Positions 1 through 8,075 of a DNA stretch of 61,829 nt are shown piece after piece. Under the pieces are notes generated by a model. That model was not told the DNA's origin and ran no database searches. It worked only from the letters and a program-made list of their open reading frames with translations. The DNA comes from Geosporobacter subterraneus DSM 17957 (lineage in GTDB: Bacteria > Bacillota > Clostridia > Peptostreptococcales > Thermotaleaceae): assembly GCF_900142145.1 (NCBI RefSeq), contig NZ_FQZV01000023.1, positions 1-61,829 of the forward strand, in the 5' to 3' direction. The translations under genes and the position numbers were made by a program. How positions within the stretch are numbered: the first letter of the stretch is position 1; each line of letters opens with the position of its first letter.

Positions 1-203
1 ACTCCCGGTTTTCCGCTTGTTCTTGCATATCCGTCAGCTGCATGGGCTGCAACTTGCTCATGGCGTACAGAGATGAATTTTAATTTGCTCTTCTCTAGGG
101 CATCCAGCATCCCGATTACCGTGTGACCGCACAATCCGAATACATACTCTACCCCTTGCCTTTCTAAGTACTCTGTTAGTGCATAGGCTACTAATTTCTT
201 CAC
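1..203 (-). CDS. Thiamine-diphosphate-dependent enzyme, N-terminal part (acetolactate synthase-like)
   Basis: The first 67 codons of a minus-strand gene are present; the rest lies beyond the window's left edge. It begins at a GTG (203) after a strong AAAGGAG site. The visible protein has the N-terminal pyrimidine-binding fold pattern of acetolactate synthase / glyoxylate carboligase / benzoylformate decarboxylase enzymes: a VEYVFGLCG strand-loop, then RHEQVAAHAADGYAR, where the Glu is the residue that activates the thiazolium in this superfamily. Substrate cannot be decided from this fragment. It is divergent from a TIM-barrel isomerase and an HMG-CoA lyase-like gene, and similar inverted repeats lie before both transcription units, so they are probably co-regulated. 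Family call is firm, specific function unknown. Confidence 0.8.
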   Translation of the reverse strand, partial: MKKLVAYALTEYLERQGVEYVFGLCGHTVIGMLDALEKSKLKFISVRHEQVAAHAADGYARTSGKPG

Positions 204-297
204 TGCTTTCTCTCCTTTCAAAAGTCAGACCCATTGCTTTTTTGATCTGTAAATCTGCACTTCTTTATATCCATTTGCGCTTTAGATTGTTTCAGAT

Positions 298-314
298 GTT
301 CCATTCTGCGGAAC
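298..314. promoter_or_regulatory. Candidate operator 1 (GTTCC-N7-GGAAC)
   Basis: An inverted repeat GTTCC-ATTCTGC-GGAAC lies about 95 bp upstream of the thiamine-diphosphate enzyme start. A near-identical copy lies at 568-584 before the divergent gene. TTCC-N7-GGAA symmetry is reminiscent of sites bound by IclR-type regulators, but no regulator gene is in view, so the binding protein is unknown. Confidence 0.45.
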
Positions 315-510
315 CTTGTTCTTTTTATTGGAACTTGGTTTTAGTCTAACACTTTTTTTTTTGACTGTCAATCTACCACATCAAAACATTTTATAAATTC
401 AGAGATTAAATATTTTTTCAAACTTTTCTTTTATCAAATCCTTTCTTTTAACTGCCTAAACCCTTTAGTTGCAACAGATGATATTCTTTTATCACACAGA
501 AACAGGAGTA

Positions 511-539
511 TTGACAATGATCGGTAATTTAAATATAAT
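511..539 (+). promoter_or_regulatory. Consensus sigma-A promoter for the isomerase / HMG-CoA lyase-like operon
   Basis: TTGACA (511-516), a 17-bp spacer and TATAAT (534-539) match the housekeeping consensus exactly. The predicted start near 546 places the second candidate operator (568-584) inside the 5' leader. A repressor bound there could act as a roadblock. The rest of the 204-601 gap is AT-rich and holds no gene. Confidence 0.8.
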
Positions 540-567
540 TTTCTTAAAATCCATTTGATAAAACCAA

Positions 568-584
568 ATTCCATCTGACGGAAC
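568..584. promoter_or_regulatory. Candidate operator 2 (ATTCC-N7-GGAAC)
   Basis: ATTCC-ATCTGAC-GGAAC resembles operator 1 (shared TTCCAT start, CTG in the centre and GGAAC end). It sits just downstream of the consensus promoter and just upstream of the GAGGAG ribosome site of the gene at 602, a typical position for a repressor. Confidence 0.45.
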
Positions 585-601
585 TCGAGAGGAGTAAGAA
601 G

Positions 602-1420
602 ATGAAAAGACAATTTTCTTTAGCACATCTTACTGTGCTAGGATGTCCCCCACCGGAAATGACCTATATCGCAGCCATGACTGGATATGATTATGTCAGC
701 ATACGTCCTATTTACATGGGCCTTCCTGGAGAGCCTAATTACGACCTGGCCGCAAACAAAGAAATGCTGAAACAGACTAAAAGAGCTTTAGCGGATACAG
801 GAGTCAAGCTGCATGATATTGAACTAGCTCGTATTTACGAAGGCGTAGATCCTAAAAGATACCTGCCAGCAATGGAAATAGCTGCCCAACTTGGAGGAAA
901 GGCTGTTCTAAGCAGTATTTGGACCCCTGACCGTGATTTTTATATTGAAAAATTTGCAGAACTTTGTGATCTGGCAAAGCAATTTGGTTTGACTGTGGAT
1001 TTGGAATACGTTCCTATTGCCAGTGTAAATACGCTGGCAGGCGCAGTAGATGTACTTCATGCTGTCAATCGGGAAAACGCTGGTCTTATGATAGATACCC
1101 ATCACTTCCATCGAGCAGGAGATTGTGTGACACAGCTTCAGTCGTTGCCACGGGAATGGTTTCATTTTGCACATATCTGTGATGCACCTGGAGAGATTCC
1201 TACTGAGAAAGATGAAATGACCCGGATTCTTCGGGAAGCCCGTTCTTATGTAGGAGAAGGCGGTATTGACGTTGCCAGCATCATTAATAATATGCCCGAA
1301 ATGGTATACTCTATTGAGCTGCCCAACATAGAAAATGCGAAGACTTTTGGTTATGCAGAGCATGCACGCCGATGTATAGAATCTGCTAAAAACTACTTAG
1401 ATGCACATCCCCGCGGATAG
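602..1420 (+). CDS. Sugar phosphate isomerase/epimerase-like TIM-barrel protein
   Basis: A 272-residue protein of the AP-endonuclease-2 / xylose-isomerase-like TIM-barrel superfamily, which includes hydroxypyruvate isomerases, inosose dehydratases and keto-sugar epimerases. Visible metal-site patterns are VDLEYVP (strand with Glu, about residue 141), MIDTHHFHRAG (about 162), FAHICDAPGE (about 190) and YSIELPN near the C-terminus. The start follows GAGAGGAG. It is first in a two-gene unit with the HMG-CoA lyase-like gene and divergent from a thiamine-diphosphate enzyme; together they look like a small carboxylic-acid or keto-sugar catabolic locus. The substrate is unknown. Confidence 0.75.
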   Translation: MKRQFSLAHLTVLGCPPPEMTYIAAMTGYDYVSIRPIYMGLPGEPNYDLAANKEMLKQTKRALADTGVKLHDIELARIYEGVDPKRYLPAMEIAAQLGGKAVLSSIWTPDRDFYIEKFAELCDLAKQFGLTVDLEYVPIASVNTLAGAVDVLHAVNRENAGLMIDTHHFHRAGDCVTQLQSLPREWFHFAHICDAPGEIPTEKDEMTRILREARSYVGEGGIDVASIINNMPEMVYSIELPNIENAKTFGYAEHARRCIESAKNYLDAHPRG

Positions 1421-1493
1421 ACCTTCAGAGTTATATCAAAGCTTTTCCTTTCCTTTTTTCGCTGAAGGATCTGTAAAGAAAGGTTGATATAGT

Positions 1494-2447
1494 ATGGAAA
1501 ATTCAAAGATGCTATGGCCAGATAAAGTGACTATTTGTGAAGTTGGCTTGCGGGACGGTCTACAAAATGAGAAGGTTCTTCTCAGCATAGATGAAAAATT
1601 AGAGTTATTGGATATGGTGGTTGCATCGGGTATTAAGATTATTGAAGTAGGTTCTTTTGTTCATCCGAAAGCCATCCCCCAAATGGCAGATACAGAAAAG
1701 CTTATACAACGAATGAAAAAGGTTGACGGGGTAGAGTATAGAGCCTTGGTCCCTAATCTCAAGGGCTTAGAACGAGCCCATGCTGCTGGACTGACGAAGG
1801 CAAAGCTCACCCTATCCGTAAGCGAATCCCACTGTATCAATAACTTTAACCAAACCCCATTGGAAATGATGGCGGGCTTTATCCCTTGTGTAGAATATGC
1901 TGCAAAGCACAACCTAAGTCTGTCCGGTGCATTATCCTCTGCTTGGGGTTGCTCCTTTGAAGGCAGAATACCTGCAGCACAAATTGAAAAGATCGTAAGA
2001 GAGTATTTGAAACTGGGTATTACGGAATTGTCCTTATCGGATGCTACAGGCATGGCAAATCCACGTCAGGTGTATGAAGTTGGAAGCTATATGGTCAAAA
2101 CCTTTCCTGAAGTAAAGTGGATTTTACATTTTCACAATACTCGGGATATGGCCTTAAGCAATATTTTGGCCGGTATTCAGGCAGGTATCACCATCTTTGA
2201 TGGTGCTTTTGCAGGTCTTGGAGGGTGTCCTTATATCCCTGATGCAACTGGCAATGTTCCAACAGAGGATGTAATACACATGCTCCATGAGATGAATATT
2301 AATACAGGTGTAGATTTATCGAAGGCAATTGCCACAGCGAGGCGTGCTAAGGAAATGGTTGGCCATGAAGTAGCCAGTTATGTTTTAAAAGCGGGTCGCT
2401 GTGAGGATCTAACAAATATTAAAGCTCAGCGGCAAAATAACAGGTAA
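1494..2447 (+). CDS. Hydroxymethylglutaryl-CoA lyase-like enzyme
   Basis: A 317-residue DRE-TIM metallolyase. The N-terminal ICEVGLRDGLQNE carries the metal and catalytic Asp/Arg of the HMG-CoA lyase family, LHFHNTRDMA supplies the two metal-binding His, and GLGGCPYIPDATGNVPTED contains the family's catalytic Cys (about residue 245) in its flexible loop. Length matches HMG-CoA lyase (about 300). It would cleave a 3-hydroxy-3-methylglutaryl-CoA-type substrate, but a related substrate such as a citramalyl or other branched hydroxyacyl-CoA is possible given the neighbours. It is 73 bp behind the TIM-barrel gene; a CCTTCAG/CTGAAGG hairpin (1422-1468) lies between them. A terminator follows. Confidence 0.8.
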   Translation: MENSKMLWPDKVTICEVGLRDGLQNEKVLLSIDEKLELLDMVVASGIKIIEVGSFVHPKAIPQMADTEKLIQRMKKVDGVEYRALVPNLKGLERAHAAGLTKAKLTLSVSESHCINNFNQTPLEMMAGFIPCVEYAAKHNLSLSGALSSAWGCSFEGRIPAAQIEKIVREYLKLGITELSLSDATGMANPRQVYEVGSYMVKTFPEVKWILHFHNTRDMALSNILAGIQAGITIFDGAFAGLGGCPYIPDATGNVPTEDVIHMLHEMNINTGVDLSKAIATARRAKEMVGHEVASYVLKAGRCEDLTNIKAQRQNNR

Positions 2448-2451
2448 GAAA

Positions 2452-2490
2452 AACCCGAGACTACTTGTATAAATACATCGTTCTCGGGTT
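2452..2490. terminator. Hairpin between convergent HMG-CoA lyase-like gene and aro operon
   Basis: Arms AACCCGAGA and TCTCGGGTT enclose a 21-nt loop that can itself pair. It lies 5 bp after the lyase stop codon and downstream of aroD on the other strand, so it can serve both convergent units. The flanking T-runs are weak. Confidence 0.65.
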
Positions 2491-2557
2491 AACTTATTTC
2501 TTTATTTCATAGTCCTTGTACAGTTTTCAATCCAAGCTGATCCTTGCCTAAAGTAAT

Positions 2558-3331
2558 TTACAAGTTTTTATACAATATCTCGATGGCTGTTTCTAATTCT
2601 TCCTTGGCAATCTGCCCGGGAGCAGATGCTGCTTTTCCAGCGCCAAAGGTAACGGCTGAACCAAAGATGCCTCCTCCAATTCTTGTTATCAGACCTTTTC
2701 CTGACATCGCCATGGTAATGATAGGTATATGAGCATACTGTTCCTTCATACTGTTAGTTGCATACAATAGATTCAGAACATCCTCCATGGAGTTGGGCAT
2801 CACAGCAATTTTCGCAATATCTGCCCCTAGATCTTGAGCTTTTTTTAGTCTTTCCACCATGGTGTTAATGGGCGGGGTTTTTTGAAAGTCATGATTCGAT
2901 AGAATTACATAAACATGATTAAGCCTGGCTGTATCTATAATATCCTGAATTACTTTCTCTCCGCTGATCAATTCAATATCTACCATATCTATTCGTCCAC
3001 TTTTTATTGCCTTTTTGATCAGTTGAAGCCGTATATTTTCATCAATACTCCGATATCCACCCTCTAGATGGGTTCTACAGGTAAAAATAATTGGATACTC
3101 CAATAGCCTATTTCTCAGTTGCAAAAGGATATCCAAAACATCAGGTATACTTTCAACAACCTCTAAAAAATCTACTCTCCATTCAACCAAATCCGGTTTT
3201 AAGGCCGCAATCGATGAAGCTTCCTTAAGCAGCTCAGCTTCAGTCTTGGCCACCAGGGGTACACAGATTTGAAGCCGGTCGCCGCCAATCCTTCTGCCTT
3301 TAACTTCAATAACTCTTACGGACTTACTCAT
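2558..3331 (-). CDS. aroD: 3-dehydroquinate dehydratase, type I
   Basis: This 257-residue TIM-barrel enzyme makes 3-dehydroshikimate from 3-dehydroquinate through a Schiff base. The catalytic pair is visible: His147 in LSNHDF and Lys174 in ADIAKIAVMPN. The N-terminal VPLVAKT and the EWRVDFLE motif also fit type I. An ATG start follows GGAGG at 9 nt. It is the last gene of the aro operon, 36 bp after aroQK. Type I AroD alongside monofunctional AroE, rather than the plant-like fusion, is the usual clostridial arrangement. Confidence is high. Confidence 0.96.
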   Translation of the reverse strand: MSKSVRVIEVKGRRIGGDRLQICVPLVAKTEAELLKEASSIAALKPDLVEWRVDFLEVVESIPDVLDILLQLRNRLLEYPIIFTCRTHLEGGYRSIDENIRLQLIKKAIKSGRIDMVDIELISGEKVIQDIIDTARLNHVYVILSNHDFQKTPPINTMVERLKKAQDLGADIAKIAVMPNSMEDVLNLLYATNSMKEQYAHIPIITMAMSGKGLITRIGGGIFGSAVTFGAGKAASAPGQIAKEELETAIEILYKNL

Positions 3332-3367
3332 TTATGGATGCCTCCTTATACTTAGAAGTTTAGTTTT

Positions 3368-4144
3368 TTAGCTTTTTAAAAGCTTGTAGACAATTTCCTG
3401 GCAAATCTCTTCCTTATCCTTATGGGAGGTATCTACGATAATATCTGCAGCGGATTCATACTTATCCTTTCTCTCCTCCATTTTCTTTGTAATAAATTCA
3501 ACCGTCATATTCCCCTTTAAAACCGGCAGATTTTGATCATTCTTTACCCTTTCATAAATAATCTCCGGCTGTGCACTGAGCAAAACAATCTTTCCTGTTT
3601 CCTTTAAATGTTCTACATTCTCCGAATCCAGCACCACCCCGCCGCCACAGGAAATAATGGTATTTTTTCTGAGGCTTACCCTTTTTACCATATCCTTTTC
3701 AATTTGTCTGAAATACTTTTCACCATGCTCTTCAAACATCTTGGAAATTGAGGTTTTCATCTGTCGTTCAATTAAGACATCGGTGTCAATGGTATCCATT
3801 CTCAAAAGCTGTGATAATCTGTCTCCAATAGCAGTTTTTCCTGTTCCCATGAAACCGATCAGCACAATATTATAAGGAAACAATCTTATGGATTGCATTT
3901 TGCGGCTGATGGTCAGCATGCTTTTCATAAACTCTTCGATTTCTTTTTCAAACTCTTTATTTTTTAGGCTCTTTACCGCATGGGAAATGATTTCTTCTTC
4001 CCTAGAGCTGTCTAATATAGGCATACCTTCTCTCGTTTTATACTGAAGTACCTTTAGTACCAGTTCCATTCTTTTTTCAAAGGCTTCAATCAGTATTTCG
4101 TCGCACTGATCAATCTCCTTTCGAATCTCCTGAATTATTTTCAA
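3368..4144 (-). CDS. Chorismate mutase (AroQ) - shikimate kinase (AroK) fusion
   Basis: The 258-residue protein joins two non-consecutive steps of the pathway. Residues 1 to about 85 are a helical AroQ-type chorismate mutase (Arg-rich first helix with IRKEIDQCDEILIEAFEKRM, then YKTREG and DSSREEE). From about residue 90 follows shikimate kinase with Walker A GFMGTGKT (97-104), the DTDVLIE metal/shikimate segment and the CGGGVV loop. The start is a TTG after GGAGGG, 13 bp behind aroE. No other chorismate mutase is visible in the window, so this domain probably supplies prephenate for pheA and tyrA. Fusions of these two domains are known in some bacteria but uncommon. Confidence 0.93.
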   Translation of the reverse strand: MKIIQEIRKEIDQCDEILIEAFEKRMELVLKVLQYKTREGMPILDSSREEEIISHAVKSLKNKEFEKEIEEFMKSMLTISRKMQSIRLFPYNIVLIGFMGTGKTAIGDRLSQLLRMDTIDTDVLIERQMKTSISKMFEEHGEKYFRQIEKDMVKRVSLRKNTIISCGGGVVLDSENVEHLKETGKIVLLSAQPEIIYERVKNDQNLPVLKGNMTVEFITKKMEERKDKYESAADIIVDTSHKDKEEICQEIVYKLLKS

Positions 4145-4157
4145 TGTAAACCCTCCA

Positions 4158-5048
4158 TTATCTTTTTTTCAATAAATATTCTTTCATCTCTATAAAAACC
4201 CCATCGGTAATATCATCCCTAAGCGTTTCTCCCAGCCAGATCTCCTGTGCCTTGATCGCTTGATAAAATAACATAGGAAAACCGTTGATGGTTTTGATCC
4301 TCTTCTCTGCAGCAGTTCTCAACAGCTTGGTTTGATCCGGATTGTAAACCAAATCATATACCAAAGACGCACCCTCTAAGAGTTCTTCCTTTATGGGCAT
4401 TTCGTCTATAAAGGGATGCATCCCCACCGGTGTTGCATTGATGATAATGTCATAGCCGGGTTGTATATCCTCTATTCTACAAGACTTTACCTTCCCGCTT
4501 CCGGTACTCTTCTCCAGTTCAGCGGCTAACTGCTGCCCTCTTTTTTCGCTGCGGTTGGCAATGGTAAGGCTGCATCCCTTGTGGAGCAGCTCATAGGCTA
4601 CCACCCTGGCCGATCCCCCTGCACCTGCCAACAATATTCTTTTATGCTCAAGGTCAATATTTTCTCTTTCAAGGCTCATCATAAAGCCTAATCCATCCGT
4701 ATTATAACCTTTCAGTTTGCCATCTTCAATCTTTACCGTATTCACTGCACCATAAGCCCTGGCCCGTTCGTCTAAATCATCTAGATATTTCATAATTTCC
4801 TGTTTATGGGGAATGGTTACGTTAAAGCCCTTAATATTATCCCGAAGTAAAGGAATTCCATTCTGCAAATCCTGCGGTCTGATTCGTATGGGTATATAGG
4901 CTTTATTTACACCCATTCGCTCAAAGATTTGGTTATGAAGCTCCGGTGATATACTATGAGAAATAGGGTCACCAATCACAGCATATAGACAGGTGCTTCC
5001 TTTGATTTTTGTATTGATCACATTCCTTCCCCCTGTTCCTTCTACCAT
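4158..5048 (-). CDS. aroE: Shikimate dehydrogenase (NADP)
   Basis: A 296-residue enzyme that reduces 3-dehydroshikimate to shikimate. The substrate-binding domain shows AVIGDPISHSISPELHN and GFNVTIPHK (catalytic Lys), then YNTDGLGF; the nucleotide domain shows LLAGAGGSARVVAYEL and NRSEKRGQQLA, whose Asn-Arg-Ser/Arg favours NADP. The ATG at 5048 overlaps the aroB stop by 7 bp and has its own GGAGG inside the aroB 3' end. A GTG nine codons in, behind AGGGGGAAGG, is an alternative start and would give a length closer to the family norm. Confidence 0.95.
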   Translation of the reverse strand: MVEGTGGRNVINTKIKGSTCLYAVIGDPISHSISPELHNQIFERMGVNKAYIPIRIRPQDLQNGIPLLRDNIKGFNVTIPHKQEIMKYLDDLDERARAYGAVNTVKIEDGKLKGYNTDGLGFMMSLERENIDLEHKRILLAGAGGSARVVAYELLHKGCSLTIANRSEKRGQQLAAELEKSTGSGKVKSCRIEDIQPGYDIIINATPVGMHPFIDEMPIKEELLEGASLVYDLVYNPDQTKLLRTAAEKRIKTINGFPMLFYQAIKAQEIWLGETLRDDITDGVFIEMKEYLLKKR

Positions 5049-6088
5049 ACTACTGCCTCCTTTGGCAGCAGCACTTCCTGTACTTTTCCCTTTCCTTTGG
5101 GAAGGATAAAGGAAATCTTATTTTCTTGATTCTTCTTGTCTCTCAGCATTTTTTCCAGCAGCAGCTCCCTGTCCATATGGCTTATATCAAGGGAAATCCC
5201 TGTTTTTTCAATAGCCTCTGTTATTTCTTTATAGTAAGTTTCATCGATCCAATCCATACCTAATGCTATCTTTGATTCCACCATCATCCCGATCAATACC
5301 GCTTCTCCGTGAGTATAGTACTCATAGTTGGCAGCCGCTTCAAGGCCATGGCCAAAAGTATGTCCGAAGTTTAATATTTTTCGCAATCCACCTTCCCGTT
5401 CATCGGCTGCAACCACCTCCGCCTTCATTTTGCAGCAACGGTAAATAACTTTTTCTAAAATATCCTTTTCCAAGGTTAAGAGGGACGGGAGATGGTTGTG
5501 AATGTAAGAAAAAAAATTATAATCACAAATAATACCATATTTGATCACTTCTCCGATACCGCTGATCAATTCCCGTCTAGGCAAGGTTTTTAAAACATCG
5601 GTATCGATGACAACCACCTGAGGCTGGTAAAAGCTGCCGATCACATTCTTCCCTTGGGGCATATTGACCCCGGTTTTACCGCCTACACTGCTGTCTACCT
5701 GGGCGAGAAGTGTGGTAGGAAGTTGTATCCAATGAATTCCCCGCATATAGATAGATGCACAAAAGCCTGCAATATCCCCTACTACTCCCCCGCCGAGGGC
5801 AATGATCACTGATTTTCGGGTAAACTGACAGTCCAGCATATAGGAAAGGATTTGGATCACGGTTTCCATGGTCTTGCTGCTTTCTCCCGGTGCTATGATA
5901 TACTTATGGCACTTTTCTCTGCCTATGGCAGTCATCACCAGATCACCATAATAAACATCCACATTTTGGTCCGTCAGCAGCAGATATCGGTCCCCAGTGG
6001 GTTTGATTTCCTGAAGCCTCGAGAATAATCCTTCGCCGATATAAATAGGATAGCTTCTCTCTCCTAAATTGATTTGCAGTCTTTCCAT
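5042..6088 (-). CDS. aroB: 3-dehydroquinate synthase
   Basis: A 348-residue NAD- and metal-dependent cyclase acting on DAHP. NAD-binding [11 protein letters not shown], the [19 protein letters not shown] active-site block, GEVIKYGII, the metal-ligand segment [12 protein letters not shown] and HGEAVLIGM are all present. It overlaps the end of aroC by 25 bp and the start of aroE by 7 bp, indicating translational coupling inside the aro operon. Length is typical and there is no sign of truncation. Confidence 0.97.
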   Translation of the reverse strand: MERLQINLGERSYPIYIGEGLFSRLQEIKPTGDRYLLLTDQNVDVYYGDLVMTAIGREKCHKYIIAPGESSKTMETVIQILSYMLDCQFTRKSVIIALGGGVVGDIAGFCASIYMRGIHWIQLPTTLLAQVDSSVGGKTGVNMPQGKNVIGSFYQPQVVVIDTDVLKTLPRRELISGIGEVIKYGIICDYNFFSYIHNHLPSLLTLEKDILEKVIYRCCKMKAEVVAADEREGGLRKILNFGHTFGHGLEAAANYEYYTHGEAVLIGMMVESKIALGMDWIDETYYKEITEAIEKTGISLDISHMDRELLLEKMLRDKKNQENKISFILPKGKGKVQEVLLPKEAVVW

Positions 6089-7206
6089 CTCTGCCTCATC
6101 TCCTCTAGTGAATCTCCGCCAAACTTCCGAATAAACTCTTCTCCGATCACCGTTAAGGCTGCCATCTCTCCTACTACGGAAGCTGCGGGTACTGCACAGG
6201 TATCGCTTCGCTCCACTGACGCTTCAACGGCTTCCCCTGTCTGAATATCTATGGTTCTTAGTGGTTTACATAATGTTGGTATAGGCTTCATAGCACAGCG
6301 GATCACGATGGGTTGTCCATTGGTCATACCCCCTTCAATACCCCCCGCATGGTTGGTAACCCGGTAAATGCCCTTTTCTTTTTCGTAAAAAATTTCATCG
6401 TGGACTTGGGAACCTGGCTTCTGTGCATTCTTAAAGCCATATCCAAATTCCACACCCTTGATGGCCTGTATACTCATAAGGGCATAGGCCAGCTTGGCAT
6501 CCAGCTTTCGATCCCACTGTACGTAACTGCCCAAGCCCACAGGAAGCCCTTGAATATAAATTTCGAAAATTCCCCCTAAGGAATCCCCCTCTTTCTTTGC
6601 TGCATCTATGGTTTCCATCATGCGCTGTCCGATGACCGGATCAACACACCTTACAGGAGAGTCCTCCGCTTCCCAGATTTCCTCAAAGCTTCGAGGCTTT
6701 TCATTAACAGCGATCTCTCCAATGGCAGTAACATGGACTGCTGATTGGATTTGGAAATTCTTTAGCAGCTGTTTTACAAAGCTGCCTGCAGCTACCCTTA
6801 CAGCCGTCTCTCTGGCGCTGCTGCGCTCCAACACATTTCGAACATCTTCAAACCCATATTTTAATGCTCCTATTAGATCCGCATGGCCTGGCCTTGGATT
6901 GGTAACCTTTTTTGTTTCTGTGTCAGCCTCCATAGGGTCCATGTAGGACTCCCAGTTCTCATAATCCTTGTTTCTAATCAGAAATGCAATAGGACTTCCC
7001 AGTGTTTTCCCGTCACGGACGCCTGATAGGATCTCTATTCGATCTTGTTCTATTTTCATCCGTCCACCCCGGCCGTAACCCTGCTGCCTTCTTGCCAAAT
7101 CCTGATGAATTTCATCAATATTGATGGCTACATTAGAAGGAAATCCTTCTATGATGCCTGCCAGGCTTTTTCCATGAGATTCCCCTGCCGTTAAAATCCT
7201 TAGCAA
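6064..7206 (-). CDS. aroC: Chorismate synthase
   Basis: A 380-residue FMN-dependent enzyme converting EPSP to chorismate. The signature [17 protein letters not shown] is at the N-terminus, followed by [19 protein letters not shown], the [14 protein letters not shown] motif and [13 protein letters not shown]. The TTG start sits directly after the pheA stop (no gap) with GGGGTGG ahead of it, and the 3' end overlaps aroB. Because it produces chorismate, the operon also feeds folate, menaquinone and tryptophan routes whose genes are not in view. Confidence 0.97.
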   Translation of the reverse strand: MLRILTAGESHGKSLAGIIEGFPSNVAINIDEIHQDLARRQQGYGRGGRMKIEQDRIEILSGVRDGKTLGSPIAFLIRNKDYENWESYMDPMEADTETKKVTNPRPGHADLIGALKYGFEDVRNVLERSSARETAVRVAAGSFVKQLLKNFQIQSAVHVTAIGEIAVNEKPRSFEEIWEAEDSPVRCVDPVIGQRMMETIDAAKKEGDSLGGIFEIYIQGLPVGLGSYVQWDRKLDAKLAYALMSIQAIKGVEFGYGFKNAQKPGSQVHDEIFYEKEKGIYRVTNHAGGIEGGMTNGQPIVIRCAMKPIPTLCKPLRTIDIQTGEAVEASVERSDTCAVPAASVVGEMAALTVIGEEFIRKFGGDSLEEMRQRWKDCKSI

Positions 7207-8061
7207 CTATACCACCCCTACTCTTGTCTTCTGCTGCATTCCCTCTTCATCACCAAGAGGATATGATCCTAATATTTTTACCCATCTGGTGATTTTTTCA
7301 ATACTTTTTAATATCCCTTGGATTTTGGGATCATTTTTATGTCCGTGAAAATCAATGTAAAAGACATACTTTCCCAGTTCCGCCTTTGCCGGACGGGATT
7401 CAATCCGTGTGAGGTTAATATTATCTTTGGCAAATTCCCGCAAAACCTCGTACAGGCTTCCGGGATGATCATCGTGAAAGGAGAAGGCGATAGAGGTTTT
7501 ATCTCTCCCCGTGGCCTTTGTATCCTCTCTGCCTATCACAATAAATCGGGTTTGATTCATTAGATTATCCTGCACCTGATCGGAAAGAATATTTAGCCCA
7601 TATCTTTCCCCCGCCAGCTTATTTCCGATGGCGCCGTAAGATGGACCCTTATTTTTTGCTGCAATACATGCCTGGGAAGAGCTCTCACAGGCTAAAAGCC
7701 GGATGTTTGGATAGTTCTTGCGGAAAAACTCACGGCATTGTTCCAATGCCTGAGGGTGGGATAATACAACCTGAAGCTCCTCCGTATTTTTTCCTATACT
7801 TAATAAATGATGCCGAATTTCAAATACCAGCTCCCCAATGATCTGAATCCTTTTTGTATGAATCAGGCCATCCATCACCATGGTGACGGCCCCTTCTGTA
7901 GAATTTTCGATGGGCAGTATACCCATTTTTATTTTACCAGCTTCCACAGCTTCAAATATTTCTGAGAAGCTCTGCATAGGAATCCCTGTAACTTCTGATC
8001 CATAGGCCAGCGCGGCTCCGTGACTATAGGAGCCTTCTGGCCCCAAGTATCCCATTTCCAT
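7207..8061 (-). CDS. pheA: Prephenate dehydratase (PDT + ACT domains)
   Basis: A 284-residue monofunctional prephenate dehydratase, the committed step to phenylpyruvate and Phe. The PDT domain has YLGPEGSYSH at the N-terminus, PIENSTEGAV and the catalytic TRF triad (171-173). A C-terminal ACT domain (about 188-265) carries HPGSLYEVL and the ESRP Phe-binding motif, so feedback inhibition by phenylalanine is expected. There is no chorismate mutase domain, unlike the enterobacterial P-protein; the mutase is fused to shikimate kinase downstream. The start follows GGGGG at 6 nt, 14 bp after aroA. Confidence 0.96.
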   Translation of the reverse strand: MEMGYLGPEGSYSHGAALAYGSEVTGIPMQSFSEIFEAVEAGKIKMGILPIENSTEGAVTMVMDGLIHTKRIQIIGELVFEIRHHLLSIGKNTEELQVVLSHPQALEQCREFFRKNYPNIRLLACESSSQACIAAKNKGPSYGAIGNKLAGERYGLNILSDQVQDNLMNQTRFIVIGREDTKATGRDKTSIAFSFHDDHPGSLYEVLREFAKDNINLTRIESRPAKAELGKYVFYIDFHGHKNDPKIQGILKSIEKITRWVKILGSYPLGDEEGMQQKTRVGVV

Positions 8062-8075
8062 AATGATCCCCCTAA

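Noticed and set aside
908-1363. 151-codon minus-strand open frame opposite the TIM-barrel gene
   Set aside because: The plus-strand frame has a ribosome site, promoter and metal-site motifs; the antisense frame has none.
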